A stretch of 34,615 nucleotides of DNA from an uncultured Christensenellaceae bacterium (GCA_910588315.1 CAJUQF010000011.1:1-34615), one strand, 5' to 3'. Shown: positions 1 through 8,566, counted from the stretch's first letter. Program-made: numbers and translations. Notes: generated from the letters alone by a model not told the origin.

Positions 1-2073
1 GACAAGAATGCGCTCGTAACGAAACTTGTGGGCGGACTTATGCCGGAGAGCGTTCTTCTGACCGCAACGGTCGATATTACGCGCGACAGAAGCGTCCGTC
101 GCGACGAAACCGAGTTTATGATAAATTCCTGCGACAATACCGATCGTGCCGTTGCTACGCTCGAAAAACTCATACCCGATCTCAAATTGGGCGAGATCGT
201 CGACAAGCTGTCGCAAACGCTTAACGACATGCTCGACGAACTGGATTCCAGATTGCGTATCGAGCTGGTATCGGCAACGTATACGCCGTCCGAAGACGGT
301 TGGATAGGCGACAGCGGCGCGCTCGTTATGCCGGATATATTCACGGTCGTTACAGATATGGTTCTTGTCGAGAAACAGCCGGACGGCACGCAGCGTCCCG
401 TCGTCACGCCCGAAGAACTTAAAAACGTTATCAAAGATCTCAATGCTCCCGGCGTAGTCGAGTCGGATATCCCGAGCGGCGGATATTCCGGTTTTATCGA
501 CGAAGTCATGAGCAAGTATTATTTCACGCAAGATTCCGCCGCGCCCGTGCGGACGTTCGACGATCTCACGAAATACATGAGCGACTTCGATTCGAATAAG
601 TTCGTAATAGACGGGCGCAACGGACTCGCGCACGATGATCGGACTATCGACGATCTTGTTCCCGTCATGTCGGGCGGCGAACTCGGCGCGCTTATAAAAG
701 AACAGCTCGGCGGTAATTCGCTCGTCGCGGGATACGATATCGTAAGCGTCACGACGGGTGAAAACGAACTCGGCGTCGTGCTGGCAATAGAACTCGGCGA
801 TCTGCTCGAAGGCGCCGCGCAAGTACGTAAATTGATCGATGCGCATGCGCTGTACGTGACGGCGACGTTCGATCTGGACGAAACAAACCTCAAAGGCGAC
901 GGTTCGCCGGAACGTCCGTTCGGTTACGACGTCGAGCTTAAAGTCAATATCGCGGGCAACGGCGGAAGCGTTCGTTATATGACGGACGAAACGTTCGACG
1001 CCATGCTCAGGATAGTGGAATTCTTCATGCCGAGCTTCGATATTCAAAAGCAAATGGATGAAGTGGGCGTTATACTTTACGAAAAGATGCAGGAGCTTAA
1101 CGACAGTATCGCGTCGGCAGGCGACGGCGCGGAAGTCCCCGACGACCCGTCTATGCCCGATATCCCCGAGACGTCAAACGCCGATAAATATTTCCGATTC
1201 ACTGCGCGCGGCTTGGAAATAGTCGATTTCTACACCTTCCTTGCGCTCAAGCTAAAGCCCGAACTTCTCGAAACATCATCGGCGGAGACGATAAAAACAA
1301 CGGTGCAGGGGCTGTATGCGTTCGATCCCGCGACGCCCAACGATGATAACTATACGCTCGACGACATTATTCACAATGCGCCGTCGGATACGGCTTGGAA
1401 CATAGACGATACGTTTGGTAAACCGCATTTGGATACCGAATTCAACGCGTTCCTGAAAGACGGCGTGGAAGGTATAAGCAGCGAAGGCGATATTACCGTC
1501 GAACAGACCGTAATACTCGCAAAGGGCGATGAAAGCGCCAAGGCGCAAGAGATAAGGGCATGGCTAAACGGCAATCTTAAACGCAATGACGAGAGCGATT
1601 ACATTACGTCCGCCGGAGATTTTATGGCAATTACGTTCAGTATGAGCATGGAAAACTATATCGGCAAGGATAAGAACGAGAACGGCGACGCATTACCGAG
1701 CGACAACATTGCGGTCGGATTGTTCCCTAAAAAGATTTATGCCACCGTGGTGTTCGAATACGACGGCAATAGGTTTAACAAAGTTCCGGAACAGGCGGAA
1801 CACGAAGACGCGCCGGCGCTTATCTTCAACAACATGGATTACGACGAATATCAGGTTATGATCGCGCTCATGGGCGCTACGCCGGATTCCACCGACAAGG
1901 ATAAAGTTAATATAGTTTCCGTAACAAATAAGTGCGAGCAGGTGCTTAACGATATCAAAAACGGCATTACCGTCGGCGGTCACACTTATGCGACCGACAT
2001 CTCGTTCGCACCAGCGACGGTGCCTACCGGCAAAAATGCAGTAGGTCAGATCAGTATCACGCCGAAATCTTAG
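1..2073 (+). CDS. C-terminal part of a large repeat-containing protein of unknown function (5' partial)
   Basis: The reading frame is open from base 1, so the gene begins outside the window; the GTG at 28 and ATG at 40 are internal. About 690 residues are visible. I recognise no known domain. The same succession recurs: an alternating hydrophobic strand (LLTATVD near base 52, YVTATFD near 853, YATVVFEYD near 1738), then a Thr/Asp-rich segment, then a long amphipathic helix ending in patterns such as LNDMLDEL, MQELNDSI and VLNDIKNGI. Repeat spacing is about 267 and 295 residues. The protein is acidic, poor in cysteine and has no membrane segment in the visible part, which fits an exported or surface structural protein, but the signal region is not in view. 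It ends 21 bp before the next gene, which it probably shares a transcript with. Function is not assigned. Confidence 0.75.
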   Translation, partial: DKNALVTKLVGGLMPESVLLTATVDITRDRSVRRDETEFMINSCDNTDRAVATLEKLIPDLKLGEIVDKLSQTLNDMLDELDSRLRIELVSATYTPSEDGWIGDSGALVMPDIFTVVTDMVLVEKQPDGTQRPVVTPEELKNVIKDLNAPGVVESDIPSGGYSGFIDEVMSKYYFTQDSAAPVRTFDDLTKYMSDFDSNKFVIDGRNGLAHDDRTIDDLVPVMSGGELGALIKEQLGGNSLVAGYDIVSVTTGENELGVVLAIELGDLLEGAAQVRKLIDAHALYVTATFDLDETNLKGDGSPERPFGYDVELKVNIAGNGGSVRYMTDETFDAMLRIVEFFMPSFDIQKQMDEVGVILYEKMQELNDSIASAGDGAEVPDDPSMPDIPETSNADKYFRFTARGLEIVDFYTFLALKLKPELLETSSAETIKTTVQGLYAFDPATPNDDNYTLDDIIHNAPSDTAWNIDDTFGKPHLDTEFNAFLKDGVEGISSEGDITVEQTVILAKGDESAKAQEIRAWLNGNLKRNDESDYITSAGDFMAITFSMSMENYIGKDKNENGDALPSDNIAVGLFPKKIYATVVFEYDGNRFNKVPEQAEHEDAPALIFNNMDYDEYQVMIALMGATPDSTDKDKVNIVSVTNKCEQVLNDIKNGITVGGHTYATDISFAPATVPTGKNAVGQISITPKS

Positions 2074-2094
2074 TGACCGATTAACGGGAGTAAT

Positions 2095-2868
2095 ATGCGC
2101 TATAACAGAATAATAATGTTTTGCGATTACGGCTTGGACGACGCCATTGCAACGCTACATATATTGAAACATGCGGATATGTTCAAGTGTATAGATATCG
2201 TGCCTATCGGGGGAAACGTCAATGTTAACGTTGCGTTTCGCAATGCGAATACTTTGCTCGCCGCGGCAAACGCCGATACGAAAAAAGTGCGCTTGATAGA
2301 CGCGCGCGCGATTGCTCAGCCCGGTACCGATATCCCGGACGTTCACGGCGTAGACGGTATAGGCGACGTACTGCCGCCGGCAGAGAGCGGTGTGCCCGTG
2401 ATCGGATTCGAGGAGTTTCAGTCGGAACTCGAAACAGTGCGCGAGCCGAGCCGTGACTGCGTGCTGTCGCTCGGACCTTGCACGCTGCCCGTCAAGCTCG
2501 GCTATGTGCCGTTCTGTACGGCGCTTATGGGCGGCACGGTAAACGAACCGCCCAATTACGGCGAGTATGAATTCAACGAGGGCATGGACGTCGAGGCGTT
2601 CAAAAAGTTGGCGTATGCGGCGACCGCCGTGGCTACGCTCGATACATGCCATGACGAAAAAGTAAGTTACGACGACATCTGTCCGGGCGACGCGCTCGCG
2701 GCAAAGCTGACCGAGAAGTATAAGAGCATGTGCATTTCGCGCAATGCGCCAGTCACGGTGTACGATTACGTCGCGGCAAAAGCAGTCACCGATCCAGAAC
2801 TGTTCGACGTGGAAAGAATAAAACGCGCGGACGGCGTCGAGTTCAATCAATTGAAAATACGCAGATAA
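2095..2868 (+). CDS. Divergent inosine/uridine nucleoside hydrolase-like protein
   Basis: 257 residues, shorter than the 310-330 usual for nucleoside hydrolases (IUNH family), which cleave the N-glycosidic bond of ribonucleosides using a Ca2+-bound water. The N-terminal CDYGLDDAIA aligns with the family's DxDPGxDDA loop; GGNVNVNVAFRNA matches the following GN...N segment; VHGVDGIGD matches VHGxDGLGD; and VYDYVAAKAVTDPELF near the C-terminus matches HDPLAxAxxxxPELF. Aspartates corresponding to the calcium ligands appear kept, but the first Asp of the loop is Phe9 and the leaving-group His before the last Asp is Tyr. It may therefore have altered chemistry or be a non-catalytic relative. The start at 2095 is supported by GGGAG 6 nt upstream. 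It follows the upstream gene by 21 bp and is followed by a terminator. Confidence 0.7.
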   Translation: MRYNRIIMFCDYGLDDAIATLHILKHADMFKCIDIVPIGGNVNVNVAFRNANTLLAAANADTKKVRLIDARAIAQPGTDIPDVHGVDGIGDVLPPAESGVPVIGFEEFQSELETVREPSRDCVLSLGPCTLPVKLGYVPFCTALMGGTVNEPPNYGEYEFNEGMDVEAFKKLAYAATAVATLDTCHDEKVSYDDICPGDALAAKLTEKYKSMCISRNAPVTVYDYVAAKAVTDPELFDVERIKRADGVEFNQLKIRR

Positions 2869-2890
2869 GAATGAGATATACGAAAAAATA

Positions 2891-2926
2891 CATTTATTCG
2901 ATCTCGGTGTCGAATAAGTGTTTTTT
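2891..2926 (+). terminator. Rho-independent terminator after the nucleoside hydrolase-like gene
   Basis: Arms CATTTATTCGA and TCGAATAAGTG pair over 11 positions with one G-T wobble around an 8-nt loop. Six T residues follow directly. It lies 22 nt after the stop codon. Confidence 0.75.
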
Positions 2927-2969
2927 ATTGTTCGCAATCCATGTACGGCAAAGCAATAATCCGAGTAAT

Positions 2970-3032
2970 GGCAGGCAAGGGTCTGCCTGCCCTACGAATT
3001 ACACAATATAAATGCTTTGCATAATAAGAACG
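2970..3032. repeat. Intergenic repeat, copy A
   Basis: Starts with a perfect hairpin (GGCAGGCA / TGCCTGCC around AGGGTC) followed by CCCTACGAATTACACAATA and AAATGC. The first 16 bases (2970-2985) recur exactly at 3306-3321. The tail, about 40 bases, recurs in diverged form at 3201-3245. The hairpin has no T-tract, so it is more likely a dispersed intergenic repeat than a terminator. Confidence 0.7.
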
Positions 3033-3050
3033 ACAGATCATCGTTCATTG

Positions 3051-3170
3051 TGTCATTTCGAGCTTGTCGAGAAATCTAATAGAATAAAGAAATAACCTAA
3101 TTTATTTATCATACAAATCGTTTTATAAATGAGATTTCTCCGCTCCGCTTACGCTCCGGTCGAAATGACA
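3051..3170. repeat. MITE/REP-like palindromic element
   Basis: About 120 bp with inverted termini. The left end TGTCATTTCGA and right end TCGAAATGACA are perfect 11-bp complements, with a second complementary block (GAGAAATCT at left, AGATTTCTC at right) just inside. The centre (about 3078-3130) is A+T-rich and non-coding. The right arm is about 13 nt longer than the left and holds CGCTCCGCTTACGCTCCGG. No transposase is present. Short elements with this type of TCATTTCGA end occur in many bacterial genomes (established knowledge, not checked here). Confidence 0.7.
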
Positions 3171-3200
3171 AAAGGGGATAAGTAACAATCATCGCCAATA

Positions 3201-3350
3201 CGAATTGTACAATATAAATGCTTAACGTAGGGCATAACAGAACGCTCTTCGTAGGGAGCGCAGACACTTGCGCTCCGTGTGTGGCAGGGCAATAAACAAG
3301 AGAGCGGCAGGCAAGGGTCTGACCGCCCTACGAAGTACACATTGTAATTG
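3201..3350. repeat. Intergenic repeat, copy B (composite)
   Basis: Contains CGAATTGTACAATATAAATG, a diverged copy of the tail of copy A. Next comes a G+C-rich hairpin-like section (GGAGCGCAGACACTTGCGCTCC), then a second copy of the GGCAGGCAAGGGTCTG head with CCCTACGAAGTACACA. The order is thus tail-hairpin-head, as if two or more units had inserted next to or into each other, with the palindromic element at 3051-3170 in between. Confidence 0.6.
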
Positions 3351-3494
3351 TTTTGCGGTGGAGAATGATATCTTATAGTATTTTCTGCGATTACTATGGG
3401 GATAATCGCGGTTTGTAACAGATAAATAGTTAAGATGTGAAAGTATATAAAGCAAATTCACGCATAATCTTTTTTTAATCGTGTTTGTAAATCC

Positions 3495-3523
3495 TTGCAA
3501 TTAAGGCGATATTATGGTAAAAT
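3495..3523 (+). promoter_or_regulatory. secA promoter
   Basis: TTGCAA (3495-3500), 17-nt spacer, TAAAAT (3518-3523): a good sigma-A-type promoter. The predicted transcript start is near 3530, giving a leader of about 70 nt to the ATG at 3601. Confidence 0.8.
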
Positions 3524-3600
3524 TATAGTCGGTGCAAAGTATCGATAGGAATATTATGCTTTTTTTCGTATCGGACAAACTTTGCGGCTATGGAGTAGAC

Positions 3601-6303
3601 ATGGGACTTATTTCTTTTATCACAGGCAGCGACAACCGTCGTAACGTCAAGCGGCTGTCCGCTCGAGCGGAGCAGGTGCTTTCGCTCGAAAGCAAGTTTT
3701 CGTCCATGACGGACGATGAACTTCGCGGCATGACGGAACAGTTCAAAAAACGTTATAACGAGAATTTCGAGTCGCTCGACGATCTTTTGCCGGAGGCTTT
3801 TGCGGTCGTTCGCGAGGCGGGTAAGCGCGTGCTTAAAATGCAGCACTTTAAAGTGCAGATAATGGGCGGTATCGCTTTGCACCAGGGCCGTATCGCGGAG
3901 ATGCGTACGGGTGAAGGTAAGACGCTTGTCGCGACGCTCCCCGCATATCTCAACGCGCTCACGGGCAAGGGCGTTCACGTCGTAACCGTCAACGATTATC
4001 TTGCGCGCCGCGACGCGGAATGGATGGGCAAGATACACAGGTTTTTGGGGCTTACCGTCGGCGTCGCCATTTCCGGTATGAAACCGGACGAGAAACGCGC
4101 GGCGTATAACTGCGATATTACGTACGGCACCAACAACGAGTTCGGTTTCGACTATCTGCGCGACAACATGGTTGTTCGCAAAGAGGACATGGTCCAGCGC
4201 GATCTTGCGTTTGCCATAATCGACGAGGTCGACTCCATCCTCATCGACGAGGCGCGCACGCCGCTTATCATTTCCGGTCGCGGCGGCAAAAGCAGCGAGA
4301 TGTACAGCCGTGCCAACCGTTTTGCGCGCAGGCTCGTCAAGGACGACGATTACGAGATCGACGAAAAGAAACGCGCGATAAACCTTACCGAGCGCGGTAT
4401 CGAAAAAGCCGAGACGTACTTCGAAGTGGAGAACATCGCGGACATCGAGAATACCGAGCTTTATCACTATATTAATAACGCGCTCAAAGCCAACTTCGTC
4501 ATGCACCGCGATCAGGATTATATCGTCAACGACGGCGAGGTGGTCATAGTCGACGAGTTCACCGGACGTTTGATGATAGGCAGGCGGTATAACGACGGTT
4601 TGCACCAGGCTATCGAAGCAAAAGAAAACGTGCGAATTCAGTCCGAGAACAAGACGCTCGCGACCATCACGTTCCAGAACTATTTCCGGCTTTACGACAA
4701 ACTGTCGGGCATGACCGGTACCGCCAAGACGGAAGAGAACGAGTTCCGATCCATTTACAGACTGGACGTCGTTACCATACCCACCAACGTACCGAGCCAG
4801 CGTGTCGACGAAAACGATCTGCTGTTTATCAACAATGCGGGCAAAACGCGCGCGATCGTTGCGGATATAAAAGAATGCTACGACCGCGGACAGCCCGTGC
4901 TTGTCGGCACAACCAACGTCGAAAAGAGCGAAGCGCTTAGTAAGATATTGCGGCACGAAAAGATACCGCACAACGTTCTCAACGCCAAGAATCACGCAAA
5001 AGAGGCGGCGATAATCGCGCAGGCGGGCAGACTTCATCAAGTAACGATCGCCACCAATATGGCGGGTCGCGGAACGGATATCATGCTCGGCGGCAATGCC
5101 GAGTTCATGGCGAAAGAGAAACTGCTCAAAGACGGTTACGCCGAAGAAGATATCGATCTCGCGGCGTCCGTTTTTCCCGTAAAGACAGATATAGAGCGCG
5201 AAGCGCGCGATCTTTACAATAAGTATCTCGACGAGTTCAAAGCGGAAGTCGCAGAAGAAAAGGAAAAAGTCGTCGCGTTCGGCGGTCTGCGTATAATCGG
5301 TACGGAGCGGCATGAATCGCGGCGTATCGATAACCAGCTGCGCGGTCGTGCCGGTCGTCAGGGCGACATGGGTTCGTCCATATTCTATCTCTCCGCCGAG
5401 GACGACGTTTTAAGGCTTTGGGGCGACAGGCTCAAACGTGTTATGTCCATGTTCAAAGTGGACGAGGACACGCCGCTCGCGGCAAAGATCTTGTCGCGGC
5501 AGATAGAAAACGCGCAGCGCAATATCGAAGGACGGAACTTCTCTGTGCGTAAATCCGTTCTCGAATACGATAACGTCATGAACAAACAGCGCGAGATCAT
5601 TTACGCCGAGCGCGGCAAGGTCCTTAAAGGCATGCCCATGCACGACGAGATCATGAAGATAATACGCGAGCGCTGCGAAGATATCGTCGCCGATTATACC
5701 GATCCCAAGGTCGATTACGACGAGTGGGAATCGGAAGAACTCAACAAGACCGTCGAGCGTAAGCTCTTGCCCGGAGTCGCAGAGTTCTTCGACGAAGAAA
5801 AGCTTAAAAACTATACGATCGACGAGCTTAAAGATATGCTTTATACCGCGGTCTCGGAGACTTATCAAGCCAAAATCGATGAAGCTACCGCGCATAACGT
5901 CGATTTCGAAGAGATAGAACGTTACGTCATGCTCCGCGTCGTAGATCAAAAATGGATGGATCATATCGACAACATGGATGCGCTCCGCAGCGGTATCGGA
6001 CTTAAAGGCTACGGTCAGCAGAATCCCGTTATCGCATACCAGCAGGAAGGATTCGAGATGTTCGACGAGATGATAAACAACATTCACGACGACGTCGTGG
6101 TAATGCTTATGCACGCGAACGTCGAATATCCGCCCGAACCGCCCAAGCAGGAAACCGAACTTATCGAAAACCACGGCGACGGCGAGCGTCAGCTCAAAGA
6201 ACCGGAAGTGACCCCCAAGTCCAAGCAGGTCGGACGCAACGATCCGTGTCCGTGCGGTTCCGGTCTTAAATACAAAAACTGCTGCGGCAAAGACGAGCAG
6301 TGA
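3601..6303 (+). CDS. secA: Preprotein translocase ATPase SecA
   Basis: 900 residues, the usual length for SecA, the cytoplasmic motor that pushes preproteins through SecYEG. It starts GLISFITGSDNRR. Walker A MRTGEGKT lies at about 101-108, the DEAD-type DEVD/DEARTPLIISG segment near 207-225, and YGTNNEFGFDYLRDN is the classic SecA signature. GMTGTAKTEE, NMAGRGTDI and GLRIIGTERHESRRID are the second helicase-fold motifs. The C-terminus carries a zinc-binding SEC-C knuckle, CPCGSGLKYKNCC (883-895), used for SecB or ribosome contact. I chose ATG 3601 (GGAG five bases upstream) because it matches the family N-terminus. An in-frame GTG at 3532 would add 23 residues unlike SecA. It is transcribed alone, with its own promoter and terminator. 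Confidence 0.98.
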   Translation: MGLISFITGSDNRRNVKRLSARAEQVLSLESKFSSMTDDELRGMTEQFKKRYNENFESLDDLLPEAFAVVREAGKRVLKMQHFKVQIMGGIALHQGRIAEMRTGEGKTLVATLPAYLNALTGKGVHVVTVNDYLARRDAEWMGKIHRFLGLTVGVAISGMKPDEKRAAYNCDITYGTNNEFGFDYLRDNMVVRKEDMVQRDLAFAIIDEVDSILIDEARTPLIISGRGGKSSEMYSRANRFARRLVKDDDYEIDEKKRAINLTERGIEKAETYFEVENIADIENTELYHYINNALKANFVMHRDQDYIVNDGEVVIVDEFTGRLMIGRRYNDGLHQAIEAKENVRIQSENKTLATITFQNYFRLYDKLSGMTGTAKTEENEFRSIYRLDVVTIPTNVPSQRVDENDLLFINNAGKTRAIVADIKECYDRGQPVLVGTTNVEKSEALSKILRHEKIPHNVLNAKNHAKEAAIIAQAGRLHQVTIATNMAGRGTDIMLGGNAEFMAKEKLLKDGYAEEDIDLAASVFPVKTDIEREARDLYNKYLDEFKAEVAEEKEKVVAFGGLRIIGTERHESRRIDNQLRGRAGRQGDMGSSIFYLSAEDDVLRLWGDRLKRVMSMFKVDEDTPLAAKILSRQIENAQRNIEGRNFSVRKSVLEYDNVMNKQREIIYAERGKVLKGMPMHDEIMKIIRERCEDIVADYTDPKVDYDEWESEELNKTVERKLLPGVAEFFDEEKLKNYTIDELKDMLYTAVSETYQAKIDEATAHNVDFEEIERYVMLRVVDQKWMDHIDNMDALRSGIGLKGYGQQNPVIAYQQEGFEMFDEMINNIHDDVVVMLMHANVEYPPEPPKQETELIENHGDGERQLKEPEVTPKSKQVGRNDPCPCGSGLKYKNCCGKDEQ

Positions 6304-6320
6304 CAATACAAAGTAAACTT

Positions 6321-6357
6321 AAAGCGTATGAGCGTATAAAACTCATGCGCTTTTTTT
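6321..6357 (+). terminator. secA terminator
   Basis: AAGCGTATGAG pairs with CTCATGCGCTT (one G-T pair) around a 9-nt loop and runs into a seven-T tract. It lies 18 nt after the secA stop. Confidence 0.9.
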
Positions 6358-6393
6358 ATTGCCTCAGTAAATTATTTTATACCGTTTGAATTC

Positions 6394-6422
6394 TTGACAA
6401 TGTTATCAACTTCGTGTATACT
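6394..6422 (+). promoter_or_regulatory. Promoter of the TetR/ABC operon
   Basis: TTGACA (6394-6399), 17-nt spacer, TATACT (6417-6422). It is near consensus, and its -10 box runs into the palindrome at 6422-6447. Confidence 0.88.
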
Positions 6423-6447
6423 ATAAAATAACAAGTGTTATTTTATA
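6422..6447. promoter_or_regulatory. Operator palindrome for the TetR-family regulator
   Basis: Perfect inverted repeat: 12-bp arms TATAAAATAACA and TGTTATTTTATA around AG. It spans the transcription start and ends 10 bp before the regulator's ATG, the usual place for autorepression by a TetR-type dimer. That the downstream TetR protein binds here is an inference from position. Confidence 0.75.
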
Positions 6448-6457
6448 TGGAGAGTTC

Positions 6458-7027
6458 ATGTCGAAGGAGATACAAACTGATAGACGCGTCATGATCGACG
6501 GGGTAATAAGTGTTATAGAAGAATGCGGATTTGCCGCCGTGACGGCGCGATCGGTGGCGGCGAGGCTGTCTATATCCACTCAGCCCATTTATCGAGAGTT
6601 CGGCGATATGGATGGGATCAAAGCGGCGGCGCTTTCTCGCGGTTGGGAAATTTTCGCCGAAATGGTCATGACGGGCGACGCAAAGACTCAAGCCGTGAGG
6701 TATATAAAGTTTGCGACCGAACACAAAAATCTTTTTAATTTTTTGTTTCGCGGGCGCAATGTATGCTATGACGGTTTGGACGACATGGCGCACAAGCTCG
6801 TAGGCACGGATATAATAGACAGGCTTGCCGAGATAACGCATTTGCCGCGCGAGCGTGTTTACAAACTGCATTTATACGTGTGGATGGCGTTGCACGGGCT
6901 TGCGTGCATGTCTGCCGACAACGACGTGCGTGCGGACGATAGCGAGCTTATGGAGTTTACGGTCGAGCTTACGCGCGCCGTATCGAGTTACTTTTGCGGA
7001 AAAGGAGAGAATGATGAACGCGCTTGA
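6458..7027 (+). CDS. TetR/AcrR-family transcriptional regulator
   Basis: 189 residues. The N-terminal ~50 residues form a TetR-type helix-turn-helix: helix ...MIDGVISVIEECGF, then AAVTARSVAARLSISTQPIY and the REFGDMDGIKAAAL continuation. The C-terminal ~130 residues are helical and specific to this protein (ligand-binding/dimer part), with no motif naming the ligand. The start is set by GGAGAG just upstream. Its last 14 bases overlap the ABC ATPase start, so it is the first gene of the efflux operon and presumably represses it through the palindrome in its own promoter. Release by an exported toxic compound is the expected mechanism for this family, inferred here. Confidence 0.9.
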   Translation: MSKEIQTDRRVMIDGVISVIEECGFAAVTARSVAARLSISTQPIYREFGDMDGIKAAALSRGWEIFAEMVMTGDAKTQAVRYIKFATEHKNLFNFLFRGRNVCYDGLDDMAHKLVGTDIIDRLAEITHLPRERVYKLHLYVWMALHGLACMSADNDVRADDSELMEFTVELTRAVSSYFCGKGENDERA

Positions 7028-7778
7028 AGTGCATGCCGTAAGTAAAGCTTTCAAAAGTTCGGGGCGTGTCATAAACGCCGTTTGCGACGCGAATTTCACT
7101 GTTTGCGAGCGCGAGACGGTGGGATTGCTCGGCATGAACGGCGCAGGTAAATCGACTGTCGTCAAAATGTGTACCGGACTGTTGCGCCCGGACGAAGGGA
7201 GCATATCCGTTTTCGGACACGATATCGTATCGGAACGCGAGAGCGCGGTGGCCATGCTCAACGTCAGTCCGCAAGAGACGGCGGTGGCATTCGGTCTTAC
7301 CGTTCTTGAAAACCTTATGCTTGTATCCGAGATATACGGCGCCGATAAGCGCAATGCGCAGCGTGCGGCGCAAGATACCGCGGAGCGGCTTGGATTATCC
7401 GACAGACTGAAAGACCGCGCCGGCAAGCTGTCCGGCGGACTTATGCGGAGACTGTCTATAGGTATGGCGGTAATAACAAAACCCAAACTGCTATTTCTCG
7501 ACGAGCCGACTTTGGGACTTGACGTCGTGGCGCGGCACGAATTGTGGCGGCTCATTCGCGAACTGAAAAAGGATACCGCCGTCGTGCTGACGACGCATTA
7601 TCTCGAAGAGGCGGAAGCGCTTTGCGAACGCATAGTGATAATGGACGGCGGCAAGATCACGGCTATCGGCAGTGGGGCGGAACTTATGGAACGCAGCGGA
7701 CAAAGCACTTTCGAGAACGCGTTTTTGGCGCTTACGGGCAAAGGCGATTATATAGACGGGGGTAACGCGCATGAATAA
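7014..7778 (+). CDS. ABC transporter ATP-binding protein (DrrA/ABC-2 type)
   Basis: 254 residues. Walker A GMNGAGKST at ~40-48, Q-loop region SPQETAV, ABC signature LSGGLMRRLSIG, Walker B LLFLDEPTLGLD, and H-loop TTHYLEEAE are all intact. This arrangement is typical of ATPases that energise ABC-2 drug or lipid exporters. Of two consecutive ATGs (7011, 7014), the second sits 6 nt after AGGAG and is preferred. It overlaps the TetR gene by 14 bp and the permease by 8 bp, indicating translational coupling and one complex. The substrate is unknown. Confidence 0.95.
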   Translation: MNALEVHAVSKAFKSSGRVINAVCDANFTVCERETVGLLGMNGAGKSTVVKMCTGLLRPDEGSISVFGHDIVSERESAVAMLNVSPQETAVAFGLTVLENLMLVSEIYGADKRNAQRAAQDTAERLGLSDRLKDRAGKLSGGLMRRLSIGMAVITKPKLLFLDEPTLGLDVVARHELWRLIRELKKDTAVVLTTHYLEEAEALCERIVIMDGGKITAIGSGAELMERSGQSTFENAFLALTGKGDYIDGGNAHE

Positions 7779-8517
7779 GACGTTTGTGTTCGCGCGGCGC
7801 AATCTGAAGGAGATGTTGCGCTCGCCGGTAGGTTGGATATTCGGATTGTTTTTACCGATAGGAATATTTTTGATAATGCAAATTATCGTCGACGGCATAG
7901 GCGAAGCCGCGGCGCAAGTGCCGATGTTCGGCGTCGACAGGTTTACCGGCGGCGCGGTCATATTCGGCGCGTCGTTTTTGGGGTTGTTCTCCGCGATGCT
8001 AATATCCGGAGACCGCAAGCAAAGTTTTTTATCCCGATTGTACGCGTCGCCTATGCGCGCTCACGATTTTATATTAGGATATATGCTCGGCGTTATGCCG
8101 CTCGCGATAACGGAAAGCGTCGTCATATTCGTCGCCGCGTTATGTTTCGGACTGACTCCCACGTGGAATATACTTGCCGCGCTGCCGCTGTCTGCGATCG
8201 CGTCGGTCATGTTCGCCGCTTTGGGCGTGATAATAGGCAGCATGCTGTCGGATAAAAACGCGCCGCCGGTGTGTTCGGTAATGGTCCAAGTTGCCGTACT
8301 GCTGTCTGGCATGTGGTTCGATCTCGACGCGATAGGCGGCGGATTCGATGTGTTCTGTCACGTACTCCCGTTTGCGCACGCATACGACATGATACGTTAT
8401 ACGCTCGCAGGCGATTATGCAAACGTGTGGTTGCCGACGCTTATTCTCATAACATATACGGCGGCGTTCGTCGCGCTCGCCGTCGCCGCATTCCGGCATA
8501 GTAAACGCTCGTTATAG
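7771..8517 (+). CDS. ABC-2 type transporter permease
   Basis: 248 residues with about six hydrophobic segments: near 18-38 (VGWIFGLFLPIGIFLIMQI), 60-80 (VIFGASFLGLFSAMLISG), 105-130, 133-160, 165-185 and 215-240. The N-terminal pattern FARRNLKEMLRSPVGW and the membrane layout are those of ABC-2 permeases (DrrB-like). It overlaps the ATPase gene by 8 bp and probably forms the homodimeric channel of that exporter. No terminator is visible behind it; the next 160 bp hold the operator region of the following gene. Confidence 0.9.
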   Translation: MNKTFVFARRNLKEMLRSPVGWIFGLFLPIGIFLIMQIIVDGIGEAAAQVPMFGVDRFTGGAVIFGASFLGLFSAMLISGDRKQSFLSRLYASPMRAHDFILGYMLGVMPLAITESVVIFVAALCFGLTPTWNILAALPLSAIASVMFAALGVIIGSMLSDKNAPPVCSVMVQVAVLLSGMWFDLDAIGGGFDVFCHVLPFAHAYDMIRYTLAGDYANVWLPTLILITYTAAFVALAVAAFRHSKRSL

Positions 8518-8566
8518 CTCGTAACGATCTTAAGTCTACATTCGTACGTCGTAAATATGCTTAAAA

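Noticed and set aside
2970..3350. CRISPR array suggested by repeated intergenic blocks.
   Set aside because: Only two diverged copies with irregular spacing and no cas genes; they fit dispersed intergenic repeats.
3532..3600. GTG at 3532 as the SecA start, leaderless from the promoter.
   Set aside because: The added 23 residues do not resemble SecA, and ATG 3601 has a ribosome site and the family N-terminus. I keep it only as a point to check.
3523..5313. A 596-codon open frame antisense to secA.
   Set aside because: It mirrors a highly conserved gene, has no ribosome site or family resemblance, and arises from the codon bias of the sense strand.
6855..7013. Longer in-frame version of the ABC ATPase starting inside the TetR gene.
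   Set aside because: The extra residues are out-of-frame TetR sequence, and AGGAG directly before 7014 defines the start.
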